A DNA stretch of 11,620 bases, taken from NCBI GenBank assembly GCA_964603935.1, contig CAZRWL010000026.1:1-11620 (forward strand), given 5' to 3'. Below the pieces are notes generated by a model. It did no database searches, was not told where the DNA came from, and saw only the letters and a program-made list of their open reading frames with translations. Shown here piece after piece: positions 1 through 6,694 of the stretch (position 1 is the first letter of the stretch; every line of letters starts with the position of its first letter). The position numbers and the translations under genes are program-made. Source of the DNA: GWB1-37-8 sp964603935 (lineage in GTDB: Bacteria; Patescibacteriota; Microgenomatia; Levybacterales; UBA12049).

Positions 1-930
1 CTGCCACTCTGTCCCGTTATACATATTGTAATGGTTCGTATCAGTGTTATATACAAACAAACCTGCTGCAGGAGCTTCTATTGCATTCACTTGAGCTTCA
101 GTCATTCTCGGAGCCAGAAAACCTTTGTCTTCCGAAATCAAATCAAGTATTGCTGACGGATCCGTCGCAGTTGTCCCGATCCCTACGCTCTGTGAGAAGA
201 ATGACGGAACATTAACATTCAAAATAAGATCGGAATCACCCGTTGCTGCTGCCAGAACAGCCTGATCGTCCTGAGGGATGAAGCTCAAGGTTCGAGATTT
301 TATGTTAAAACTAATTTCAGGCAAATTAGCTATATATTTCGCAAACTGCTTTTTTCCTTCTGTTAATCCCGCTATTATGTTATATTTTGTTTCAGCTGCT
401 GCTCCTGCAATAGTAAACACCAAAACCAGTACGGCAAACAAAAATCCCATCTTGACAGGATTGATTGAGCGAAACTTGGACATTTTGCCAGGCTCAAACG
501 ATTTTTCCTTTTCTTCCTCCGACCGATTAAATTTGAAAGTTTCTTTGTATTCCAAAAGGAAATGACGCTTAAGAAAGCTATTGGAGGGAAGATTGCTCAA
601 TACGGAAGGAAGCGCATGACTTGCCCTTGGCGCTTTGGGAGTTGAGTTAAAATCAAACAACGGTTGACTCGAGGCTGTTTGTGCCTGCAAGGTCTCTCCT
701 TGCGAAGCTAAATTCTTGCGAGTTGAATTTGAGATTTCCCCCGCTGGGGACAGGTGAGATTTGTAATTTGCAATTTGCTCTTGCGTATAACGGCGCTGGT
801 TTCCGACTGTTCTTGTAGGCACAAAACGCCCCCGTTGGTCCCAACGGCGGAGTGTTTTTGTAGAGACCCCCAGAATATTTGCGACTTCCTGGATCTTAAA
901 TAGCTTGTTCTTGATAAAGGCAGATGCCAT
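1..930 (-). CDS. MerR-type HTH, single-pass membrane protein with fibre-type ectodomain (partial)
   Basis: The minus frame from the ATG at 930 is open to the left edge (310 codons, no stop), so the C-terminus is missing. Residues about 10-55 form a MerR-type helix-turn-helix (KIQEVANILGVSTKTLRRWD, then a basic wing ending in NQRRYTQEQI). A polar low-complexity linker follows, then a basic stretch and one transmembrane helix at about 162-179, which places the HTH in the cytoplasm. The outside part reaches an IGTT...DPSAILDL...KGFLAPRMT...GLFVYNT pattern at about 250-305, typical of the repeat that opens fibre-like or tail-fibre-like surface proteins. Seen: the domain order. Inferred: a membrane-tethered DNA-binding protein that reports on, or anchors, a surface fibre. 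The start is chosen because the HTH begins just after it; the ribosome site is weak. The family is not one I can name. Confidence 0.8.
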   Translation of the reverse strand, partial: MASAFIKNKLFKIQEVANILGVSTKTLRRWDQRGRFVPTRTVGNQRRYTQEQIANYKSHLSPAGEISNSTRKNLASQGETLQAQTASSQPLFDFNSTPKAPRASHALPSVLSNLPSNSFLKRHFLLEYKETFKFNRSEEEKEKSFEPGKMSKFRSINPVKMGFLFAVLVLVFTIAGAAAETKYNIIAGLTEGKKQFAKYIANLPEISFNIKSRTLSFIPQDDQAVLAAATGDSDLILNVNVPSFFSQSVGIGTTATDPSAILDLISEDKGFLAPRMTEAQVNAIEAPAAGLFVYNTDTNHYNMYNGTEWQ

Positions 931-953
931 CTTTTTGTACTTTTGTGAAAAAA

Positions 954-981
954 GTTGGACATTTGAACTTAAATGTCCAAC
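954..981. repeat. Inverted repeat, operator-like (GTTGGACATTT / AAATGTCCAAC)
   Basis: A perfect 11-base inverted repeat with a 6-base spacer (954-964 and 971-981) lies 24 bases upstream of the MerR-like start codon. A partial third half-site (TGTCCA) follows at 984-989, and another GTTGGACA word is at 1096-1103 near the other divergent gene. The position between putative promoter and start codon, and the repetition, suggest an operator for one of the two flanking HTH proteins. The regulator is not shown by the sequence. Confidence 0.5.
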
Positions 982-993
982 ATTGTCCATGTA

Positions 994-1024
994 TTATTAC
1001 GACATATTTCACGGGTCTTGTCAA
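994..1024 (-). promoter_or_regulatory. Possible promoter of the MerR-like membrane protein gene
   Basis: On the minus strand a consensus -35 TTGACA (1024-1019) is followed, after 19 bases, by TAATAA (999-994). The spacing is longer than the ideal 17. The inverted repeat 954-981 would lie just downstream, where a bound protein could block transcription. Confidence 0.35.
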
Positions 1025-1032
1025 GGGGTAGA

Positions 1033-1054
1033 TTAATCTTATCTTAATCTTATC
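1033..1054. repeat. Tandem 11-base repeat in the divergent control region
   Basis: TTAATCTTATC occurs twice back to back (1033-1043, 1044-1054). A third copy in inverse orientation, matching 10 of 11 bases, is at 1118-1127, directly upstream of the Fic-like gene. This is a second operator-like word, distinct from GTTGGACA. Both words occur on both sides of the divergent intergenic region. Confidence 0.55.
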
Positions 1055-1095
1055 AAAAAAGTATAATTTAGCCTCAATTTTGGAAGGAAGTAAAA

Positions 1096-1136
1096 GTTGG
1101 ACACCTATTGACTTTATGATAAGATTATGATACAAA
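1096..1136 (+). promoter_or_regulatory. Possible promoter and operator of the Fic-like gene
   Basis: A -35-like TTGACT at 1109-1114 and a -10-like TACAAA at 1131-1136 are 16 bases apart, with the start codon at 1151. The GTTGGACA word (1096-1103) touches the -35 side and the inverse GATAAGATTA word (1118-1127) lies in the spacer, so both putative operator words overlap this promoter. Consensus match is moderate. Confidence 0.35.
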
Positions 1137-1150
1137 TGATTTAAGTCAGT

Positions 1151-2089
1151 ATGTTAAACATCTCTTACAACGTTTCCCCGAGGCTAAATGAATATTTAGA
1201 CAAAATTGAGGATTTAAGAAAACAGATATTGCTGGCTCCGATTTCCCAGGCTCTGGAACTGCGTTTGCGCTGGGAAGCCGTATTGAATCGCACCCATTAC
1301 TCTCTGAAGCTGGCCGGCAATCCCATGAAAAAGACAGACATGCTCAAACTATTATCGGAAGTTACTCACAAAAAGACCAATGACGACCAAAGAATTGCTA
1401 TTAGATATAAAGAGGCTCTTGACTACATCTCGCGAATCTGGCAAGGATCACCGAATGCGGTTGATGCCAGGGCAATAATTGATCTTCACAGAATAATTGG
1501 CAGCGGAAGATTAAGGGTTCCTCAAGCAGGACTGCAATATCTCCTGGATTACCTGCAAGCTAGAATCGAGAATCCAATAATCCAAGCTGCAATCGTAAAT
1601 ATTGAAATGGAAAAAATGCAGCTTTTCGCAGAACACAATAGCTTAATTGCCCATCTGGCCGCAGACCTTTTTTTATATAAATACGGCTACGATTCTAAAG
1701 GATTCCTGGCATACGAGCAATCATGGATGGAAGATGAAAAAGTCTTCAGGGAAAATCGGCAGCGCGCTCTAAGCTCGGTTAGCCTCACGCTTTGGCTTGA
1801 GTATTTTGCGGAAAACATATTAAGCCAACTTGAATCAATCATCCTGTCCATAGACAAACCCAAAGCGGGAGCGGCTGAAATGAGAGAATCTTTCTGGCAG
1901 CTTAACGAAAGACAAAAATCAATGCTAAACCTGCTTGATTCGCCCCAGACTACGATAACCAACAGGCAGATTCAGAAAAAATATAAAATTTCCCAAATAA
2001 CAGCATCCAGAGACTTAGCCAAGTTAACAAACCTGGGACTTTTATTTTCCCATGGAAAAGGCCGGTCAGTATATTACACTAAGATTTAG
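1151..2089 (+). CDS. Degenerate Fic-fold protein with C-terminal winged helix (probable regulator)
   Basis: This 312-residue protein follows the layout of Fic-family proteins with a DNA-binding tail: an N-terminal helical region (WEAVLNRTHYSLKLAGNPM, about 41-60), a helical core, and a C-terminal winged helix at about 252-312 (LNERQKSMLNLL ... ISQITASRDLAKL ... GKGRSVYYTKI). Where active Fic enzymes have HPFxxGNGRxxR this protein reads QLFAEHNSLIAHLAAD (about 157-172): the catalytic His and the glycine/arginine loop are gone. The inhibitory helix motif near the N-terminus is also altered. AMPylation activity is therefore unlikely, and a DNA-binding, perhaps ligand-sensing, role is more probable. 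It is divergent from the MerR-like gene with shared operator-like repeats, which suggests auto- or cross-regulation. The Fic assignment rests on overall pattern and is moderate. Confidence 0.65.
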   Translation: MLNISYNVSPRLNEYLDKIEDLRKQILLAPISQALELRLRWEAVLNRTHYSLKLAGNPMKKTDMLKLLSEVTHKKTNDDQRIAIRYKEALDYISRIWQGSPNAVDARAIIDLHRIIGSGRLRVPQAGLQYLLDYLQARIENPIIQAAIVNIEMEKMQLFAEHNSLIAHLAADLFLYKYGYDSKGFLAYEQSWMEDEKVFRENRQRALSSVSLTLWLEYFAENILSQLESIILSIDKPKAGAAEMRESFWQLNERQKSMLNLLDSPQTTITNRQIQKKYKISQITASRDLAKLTNLGLLFSHGKGRSVYYTKI

Positions 2090-2142
2090 TGCATCAATCG
2101 GTAAACTACCGTATCTATAATTTCCATGATTTTAATTGCGCC

Positions 2143-2171
2143 TTGACTTGAGACTATAAGAAACATAAACT
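2143..2171 (+). promoter_or_regulatory. Probable promoter of the ATPase operon
   Basis: TTGACT (2143-2148), a 17-base spacer and TAAACT (2166-2171) form a good sigma70-type promoter. Transcription would start near 2178, leaving a 5' leader of only about 12 bases before the ATG at 2191. The leader is A-rich without a Shine-Dalgarno site, so translation of the first gene may be nearly leaderless. Confidence 0.55.
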
Positions 2172-2190
2172 AAATATGTTAAAAAAATAA

Positions 2191-2967
2191 ATGAAACACA
2201 CTGCCCTTATTATAATAATAATTTCGTTATTCGTTTTAGGTGTTTTTTTTCCCATCTCAATCTACGCTCAAAATACATCCGCAGGCACAGCGCTTTCTGT
2301 TTCTATTAGCGATAAGAACGCGAAAGACGGCCACATCATTATCTCAACTCCCAAAGGTTATCGGCTTACTTCTCTTGCCTATGATTCCAACATGTACGGA
2401 GTATTAACCGAATCTCCTGCTGTTTTTCTGCAAAACACAGATGATCCTGCCTCAAAACCGGTAATGCATACGGGCAAAGCTTATGTTTTGGTCTCTTCAA
2501 TCAACGGCAAAATTAAAAAAAATGACTTTATAACCACTTCAACGATCGCAGGAGTCGGGCAAAAAGCAGACCGAAACGGCATGATTTTGGGAACAGCGCT
2601 TGAGGATTATGCTAATTCAAACCCAAAAATAACCGCAAAAATTCTGGTTTCCGTTAATCCCCACTTCAACGCTTCTTTTGTCGACACCAAAACCAATGTT
2701 TTGGAGGTTTTGAGGAATGCAGGCGATCCCAGCACTATGACACAGCTTACATCCTTAAGATATGTTATTGCCGCAGGAATTGTATTGATTACGTTTGGGA
2801 TTGGATTTGTATTTTTTGGCCGCGTTACGTCAAGAGGAGTTGAGGCGTTGGGAAGAAATCCCCTCGCAAGCCGCATGATCCAGCTTAACCTTGTTCTTAA
2901 TCTCGTCCTAATGGTTGTCATAATTGCAATCGGACTGGGAATCGGCTACATGATTCTCATTCTTTAG
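2191..2967 (+). CDS. Secreted beta-domain fused to a c-subunit-like hairpin lacking the ion-binding carboxylate
   Basis: First gene of the ATPase operon, 258 residues. A signal peptide (1 to about 26, ending near IYAQ) is followed by an extracellular domain (about 30-175) with YDSNMYGVL (64-72), NGKIKKND (105-112) and GTALEDY (134-140). This layout resembles peptidase G2-like C-terminal domains of CPR fibre-type surface proteins. The last 68 residues match ATP synthase subunit c: helix 1 at 191-212, a cytoplasmic loop GVEALGRNP (216-224, equivalent to the E. coli Arg41-Gln42-Pro43 loop), helix 2 at 231-258 ending AIGLGIGYM. Topology agrees with subunit c, whose termini face outside. Neither helix has an Asp or Glu; E. 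coli Asp61 falls on Leu240 or Val242 depending on a two-residue gap. It takes the place of atpE but, as read, cannot move ions. Inferred role: link between the F1 rotor and a surface structure. Confidence 0.8.
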   Translation: MKHTALIIIIISLFVLGVFFPISIYAQNTSAGTALSVSISDKNAKDGHIIISTPKGYRLTSLAYDSNMYGVLTESPAVFLQNTDDPASKPVMHTGKAYVLVSSINGKIKKNDFITTSTIAGVGQKADRNGMILGTALEDYANSNPKITAKILVSVNPHFNASFVDTKTNVLEVLRNAGDPSTMTQLTSLRYVIAAGIVLITFGIGFVFFGRVTSRGVEALGRNPLASRMIQLNLVLNLVLMVVIIAIGLGIGYMILIL

Positions 2968-2971
2968 TCTT

Positions 2972-3625
2972 ATGAATATTGAACCGCTAATATTTTTTGA
3001 CATGATTGCAACCATATTGATACTGATTGTTATGCTTATAGGCATACTTTTTTATTCTTTTCAGAAGACAAAAAAGCTTCGCGGGACAGATCAAGCAGAT
3101 GCTGCCGCAAAAATTATTGACGACGCGAAAAACAAAGCTTTGGACATTGTAACCAAAGCCAGTATGTCTGCTGATGCGGTTTCTGAAAATTTCAACGAAC
3201 AAGCTGCGAAAACAGCTTCCGGACAAATTAAGCAATTGGAAAAAACAACCGCAGAATTCACGAAACTATACGCAAAAGTCCTTCACGACTTACAACTCAA
3301 AAACATAGAAGTACTTCAGAATGTGTCAAAGGATATCCAAGCATCTGCGTTGGAGGAGATCGGAAGCTTCAGAAACTCTGTTGAAAAACTGACTGTCGCA
3401 TCCGAAGCTTTGGTTAAAAGAAAAATTGATTACGATTATGAAACTGTTAAGAAAGAAGTTAAAAGCTACAAAGAAAATGAACTTAAGAAGATTGACAATG
3501 GAATTTATACGCTCCTTGAGGAAACATCGCGCCTTGTGTTGGGAAAAGCCCTAAATCTTTCCGAACACGAGGGCCTAATCATAAAATCCCTGGAAAAAGC
3601 AAAAAAAGAAGGAGCTTTTGAATAA
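2972..3625 (+). CDS. atpF: ATP synthase subunit b-like stator protein
   Basis: This 217-residue protein has one N-terminal transmembrane helix (about 11-30), a short basic stop-transfer stretch (KTKKLRG) and a long, charged, nearly proline-free helical stalk rich in Ala, Lys, Glu and Gln. It ends in RLVLGKALNLSEHEGLI, matching the delta-binding C-terminus of subunit b. It is longer than the usual 155-170 residues, so the peripheral stalk may be extended. In F-type ATPases b anchors the alpha3beta3 hexamer to the membrane and normally also contacts subunit a, which is not encoded here. It starts four bases after the preceding stop with no clear Shine-Dalgarno site; its own stop overlaps the atpH start by one base (TAATG), so translational coupling is likely. 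Confidence 0.85.
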   Translation: MNIEPLIFFDMIATILILIVMLIGILFYSFQKTKKLRGTDQADAAAKIIDDAKNKALDIVTKASMSADAVSENFNEQAAKTASGQIKQLEKTTAEFTKLYAKVLHDLQLKNIEVLQNVSKDIQASALEEIGSFRNSVEKLTVASEALVKRKIDYDYETVKKEVKSYKENELKKIDNGIYTLLEETSRLVLGKALNLSEHEGLIIKSLEKAKKEGAFE

Positions 3626-4104
3626 TGTACTCCGATTTAATAGCATCTATAAAAACAGTTAGGGACGCTGACCGCTTATTCTCGGAAATTAACATGCTTG
3701 AAACCTCGCCTTTCAAACCCGAAACCATTTCTTCAATAAGCCTAACTAATGCCGAAAAGATAACGGAAATAATTTCAAAGAATAACTTTGACGCAAATAA
3801 CCAAGACTTATATAGGACTTTTTGGGAAAATCTCAAGGATGAAATCCGCAAGCTCAAAATTATCAAGCTTGTTCTGGCATTTGACCCAACACGCAAAACA
3901 ATCGAAAGAATTCATAGCTTCATATCCGGCAATATCGGCATAGGCTATATTTTGGATATTGAAGTTGAGAAAAACGTTTTGGCAGGAGCAATTGTAATCT
4001 ACGGTGGAAAATACCGCGATTATAGTGTCAAAAAAAGTCTTGAAGAAACATTCAGACTTAATCGCTCTGTCATCCTGAACTTGTTTCAGGATCCCAATCA
4101 TTAA
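3625..4104 (+). CDS. atpH: ATP synthase subunit delta-like (OSCP C-terminal domain)
   Basis: This 159-residue protein is recognised mainly by its C-terminal half: ILDIEVEKNVLAGAIVIYGG followed by KYRDYSVKKSLEE (about 110-142) matches the conserved end of delta/OSCP, where a Gly-rich strand precedes a D-x-S-V helix. The N-terminal half is helical but lacks an obvious canonical alpha-binding domain, so contact with alpha may differ. In F-type ATPases delta joins subunit b to the top of the F1 head. The final 12 residues (about SVILNLFQDPNH) are encoded by an inserted palindromic element (4068-4136) and the stop lies inside it, so the native C-terminus has probably been replaced. It overlaps atpF by one base. 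Confidence 0.75.
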   Translation: MYSDLIASIKTVRDADRLFSEINMLETSPFKPETISSISLTNAEKITEIISKNNFDANNQDLYRTFWENLKDEIRKLKIIKLVLAFDPTRKTIERIHSFISGNIGIGYILDIEVEKNVLAGAIVIYGGKYRDYSVKKSLEETFRLNRSVILNLFQDPNH

Positions 4105-4136
4105 TGCCTAGATGCCGAAACAAGTTCGGCATGACA
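4068..4136. repeat. Double-hairpin palindromic element, copy 1 (atpH/atpA)
   Basis: The element is bounded by TGTCAT (4068-4073) and ATGACA (4131-4136). Hairpin 1 pairs ATCCTGAA (4072-4079) with TTCAGGAT (4085-4092); hairpin 2 pairs ATGCCGAA (4112-4119) with TTCGGCAT (4125-4132). Three related copies occur in this window in the same orientation. This shortest copy lacks the CCTGCC middle palindrome. It overlaps the atpH 3' end. REP/MITE-like; no transposase is nearby. Confidence 0.85.
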
Positions 4137-4151
4137 AGCTAAGAAGAATTT

Positions 4152-5624
4152 ATGAAGGATTTTAATTTTTATCTTGACTCAATTAAGGAAATTGGATTCG
4201 TTGAGGAGGCTTCCAGCGCGATTGTAAGCATAAATGGATTGCCGAAAATAAAAACTGACGAAATGATTATTTTTGAAGAAAATAAGATAGGAATAGCTTT
4301 ATCCTGTACGTCCGAAATAGTCCAGGCGCTTGTTTTCTCCAAAGATCCGATAGGTCATGGAGCAAGAGCGGTCCGAACCAACGAATTGCTTCAAGTGCCG
4401 GTTGGAGAAGAGCTTTTGGGAAAGATAATCGATCCCCTTGGCAACCCGCTAACCGCAATGAAAACCTACAGAAAACCATCGGAGACGCGAGCCGTAAACA
4501 ATCTGCCTTCAGGCATTCTTTCCAGAAAAACTATTAACAAACATCTCGAAACAGGAGTGCCTATCGTTGATCTGGTAATGCCGCTTGGCCTTGGCCAAAG
4601 AGAGTTGGTAATCGGAGACAGAAAAACAGGCAAAACAAATTTTTTGATGCAGGTAATTTTGGCCCAAGCCAAACAAAAACACATATGTATATATACGGCA
4701 ATCGGCAAAAAAAAGCTTGACATTAAAGATGCTGAAGAATTTTTCGAAAAGCAAGGCATTTCAGACCGCGTCATCACTATCGCAACAGGATTTGACGATC
4801 CAATAGGACTTACCTATCTTGCCCCATTTACCGCCATGACAATAGCCGAATACTTTCGGGACGAAGGATATGATGTTCTCCTTGTGCTTGATGATTTGAC
4901 AACACATGCCAAATTTTATAGAGAAATCGCTCTTTTGGGAGGAAAATTCCCTGGCCGGAATTCGTACCCGGGAGATATTTTCTATACCCATGCAAAACTT
5001 TTGGAGCGGGCTGGAAATTTTGCAACTCCCAAAGGGGAAAAAGCAATTACCTGTTTGCCTGTTGTCGAGACTGCGCAGGGCGACTTATCAGGATATATTC
5101 AGACAAATATTATGTCTATGACAGACGGACATTTATATTTTGACGTAGATCTCTTCGCGAAAGGCCGAAGGCCTGCTATAAATCCTTTCCTTTCCGTAAC
5201 TAGAGTGGGCAGACAGACCCAAACAACTCTGGAAAGAGATATAAACCGCGAGATTCTCTCTTTCCTTACAATATCTGAAAAAATGCAGAATTTCACTCAT
5301 TTCGGCGCGGAATTAACAGACAGCACCAAAGTAACGCTGGCAATAGGAGAAAAGGTCATTCAATTTTTAAGTCAGACGCAATCATCCGCAATGCCTGTTA
5401 ATCTTCAGCTATTGCTTTTTAGTCTTCTGTGGGACAGCATTTTGCAAAATAAAAACGTAGAACCAATCGGAAAAGATGTAAATAAAATCATTGACTCTTA
5501 TAATAATAAGGCAAGTCTTAACAAAGAAATAAATAGAACAATAGAAAAGACTTCATCTTTTAATGATTTCCTCAAGGTTATGAGAGAAAAAGGTGAACAG
5601 CTTTTGTTAAACTTGAAGACTTGA
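4152..5624 (+). CDS. atpA: ATP synthase F1 subunit alpha
   Basis: This 490-residue protein is a clear alpha subunit: a beta-barrel N-domain, the P-loop GDRKTGKT (155-162), the Walker B-type aspartates in LLVLDDLTTHAKFYRE (D247, D248), PGRNSYPGDIFYTHAKLLER, LPVVETAQGDLSGYIQTN, and SVTRVGRQTQ with the arginine finger R351 that completes the catalytic site of the neighbouring beta. Alpha binds nucleotide at non-catalytic sites of the alpha3beta3 hexamer in the cytoplasm. The N-terminus is somewhat short compared with the usual delta-binding extension, in line with the atypical delta. It is separated from atpH and from atpG by palindromic elements. The ribosome site is weak (AAGAAG). The TGA stop is followed at once by an element copy. 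Confidence 0.96.
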   Translation: MKDFNFYLDSIKEIGFVEEASSAIVSINGLPKIKTDEMIIFEENKIGIALSCTSEIVQALVFSKDPIGHGARAVRTNELLQVPVGEELLGKIIDPLGNPLTAMKTYRKPSETRAVNNLPSGILSRKTINKHLETGVPIVDLVMPLGLGQRELVIGDRKTGKTNFLMQVILAQAKQKHICIYTAIGKKKLDIKDAEEFFEKQGISDRVITIATGFDDPIGLTYLAPFTAMTIAEYFRDEGYDVLLVLDDLTTHAKFYREIALLGGKFPGRNSYPGDIFYTHAKLLERAGNFATPKGEKAITCLPVVETAQGDLSGYIQTNIMSMTDGHLYFDVDLFAKGRRPAINPFLSVTRVGRQTQTTLERDINREILSFLTISEKMQNFTHFGAELTDSTKVTLAIGEKVIQFLSQTQSSAMPVNLQLLLFSLLWDSILQNKNVEPIGKDVNKIIDSYNNKASLNKEINRTIEKTSSFNDFLKVMREKGEQLLLNLKT

Positions 5625-5628
5625 CAAG

Positions 5629-5717
5629 TTGTCATCCCGAACTCGTTTCGGGATCCCCTGCCCGCAGGCAGGCTGTTTCCATTTGGATGTCATGCTGAAA
5701 TAAATTCAGCATGACAA
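5629..5717. repeat. Double-hairpin palindromic element, copy 2 (atpA/atpG)
   Basis: Ends are TTGTCAT (5629-5635) and ATGACAA (5711-5717). Hairpin 1 pairs ATCCCGAA (5634-5641) with TTCGGGAT (5647-5654). The middle palindrome CCTGCC-CGCA-GGCAGG is at 5657-5672. Hairpin 2 pairs ATGCTGAA (5692-5699) with TTCAGCAT (5705-5712). It fills nearly the whole atpA/atpG gap, and its right end runs into the AGGA that serves as the atpG ribosome site. Confidence 0.88.
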
Positions 5718-5727
5718 GGAAAAACTA

Positions 5728-6597
5728 ATGATAACTAAAAAAGAAATTATTAAAGAAAAAGATTTCCTCGCTATTCTTCAGACTATTCTGGAAACTTACG
5801 AGGAAATTGCCGCAACAAGAATGGCGCGCATTAGAAGCTCTGTTTTGGACAGCCGAGACTTTCTGCTGGAAATAAATACAATTTTCCAACAGGTAAAATC
5901 TTCCTACAAAAATCAGGTTTCCCTGCTTATGAAAAAAAAGAAAATAAAGGATCCGGCAAAACTTACTTTTATAAAAAGAAACGGTAAGACTCTATACGTA
6001 TTTGTTTCCGCAAACACAGGGCTTTACGGAGACATTATCCGAAAGACTTACGATGTTTTTATTGATGCTGTCAAGAAAGAACCCGGCGATACGGCAATTA
6101 TAGGAAAACTTGGGCTTGAGATGTTTAGGGCAGACAGAATTTCGGCTTCTGTCAGTTATTTCGATTTTCCGGACAATAGAATTGACAATGGAATATTAAA
6201 GAAAATTGTCGAACACCTTATTCAATATGAAAAAGTGCTTGTCTTTTACGAGCAATTTAACAGCGTTATCAGTCAATCGCCGATTACAACAAGCATCTCC
6301 GGGGACCCTCTTCCCTGGGAAAAAGGAGAAGCCTCGCCTGTTAAATATTTCTTTGAGCCCTCTTTGGGAAAAATCATGGAATTTTTTGAAAAAGAAATTT
6401 TCGGCTCTATTTTTCAGCAGACAATATTTGAATCCGAACTTGCTAAATTCGCAGCCCGCATGGTTTCTTTGGATTTTGCATCCGAAAATACCAAAAACAG
6501 ACTCAAACAAGTAACTCTTGCGGCTGCGAGAATTAAGCATCAGGAAGACAACAAGAGACAGCTGGAAAAATTCGCAAGTATGAAATTATGGAAATGA
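5728..6597 (+). CDS. atpG: ATP synthase F1 subunit gamma-like (central rotor)
   Basis: This 289-residue protein has the usual gamma length. The N-terminal coiled-coil helix is recognisable (ILETYEEIAATRMARIRSSV, equivalent to the conserved K-A-M-x-M-V-A-A-S-K-M region) and the central domain contains ANTGLYGDI, equivalent to the S-D-R-G-L-C-G segment. The C-terminal helix starts with the conserved SELAKFAARMVSLDFASEN but then departs from the usual N-K-x-R-Q-x-x-I-T-x-E-I end, reading IKHQEDNKRQLEKFASMKLW. Gamma is the shaft that turns inside alpha3beta3 and binds epsilon and the c loops. Its retention implies a rotary mechanism, while the altered tip suggests weakened selection on the canonical catch contacts. 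A ribosome site AGGA lies 8 bases before the start. Confidence 0.85.
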   Translation: MITKKEIIKEKDFLAILQTILETYEEIAATRMARIRSSVLDSRDFLLEINTIFQQVKSSYKNQVSLLMKKKKIKDPAKLTFIKRNGKTLYVFVSANTGLYGDIIRKTYDVFIDAVKKEPGDTAIIGKLGLEMFRADRISASVSYFDFPDNRIDNGILKKIVEHLIQYEKVLVFYEQFNSVISQSPITTSISGDPLPWEKGEASPVKYFFEPSLGKIMEFFEKEIFGSIFQQTIFESELAKFAARMVSLDFASENTKNRLKQVTLAAARIKHQEDNKRQLEKFASMKLWK

Positions 6598-6605
6598 GTA
6601 TTCCG

Positions 6606-6693
6606 TGTCATTCTGAATTCATTTCAGAATCTCCTGTCGGCAAACAGGACTTTTTACGACAAAACGGGATGCCGAAACAAGTTCGGCATGACA
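6606..6693. repeat. Double-hairpin palindromic element, copy 3 (atpG/atpD)
   Basis: Ends are TGTCAT (6606-6611) and ATGACA (6688-6693). Hairpin 1 pairs ATTCTGAA (6610-6617) with TTCAGAAT (6623-6630), showing a base-pair-preserving change (C to T on one arm, G to A on the other) relative to other copies. A degenerate middle palindrome (CCTGT/ACAGG) lies at 6633-6648. Hairpin 2 pairs ATGCCGAA (6669-6676) with TTCGGCAT (6682-6689). Confidence 0.88.
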
Positions 6694-6694
6694 A

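Noticed and set aside
278..565. Plus-strand open frame of 95 codons
   Set aside because: It lies antisense to the HTH/membrane protein gene, whose minus frame is open from 930 to 1 with recognisable domains; the plus frame shows no domain.
896..1135. Minus-strand open frame of 79 codons in the control region
   Set aside because: It overlaps the divergent promoter and operator-like repeats and the start of the HTH gene in another frame; the product has no recognisable pattern.
2099..2111. Terminator after the Fic-like gene (CGGTA-AAC-TACCG hairpin)
   Set aside because: The stem is only five bases and no T-run follows; too weak to call.
2191..2967. Decayed atpE pseudogene
   Set aside because: The frame is intact with a signal peptide, a long ectodomain and a preserved F1-binding loop, and it has a good promoter; decay would not keep these.
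5622..5624. UGA recoding (as in Gracilibacteria/Absconditabacteria)
   Set aside because: TGA ends atpA and atpG at the expected protein lengths and is followed by repeat sequence, so it acts as a stop.
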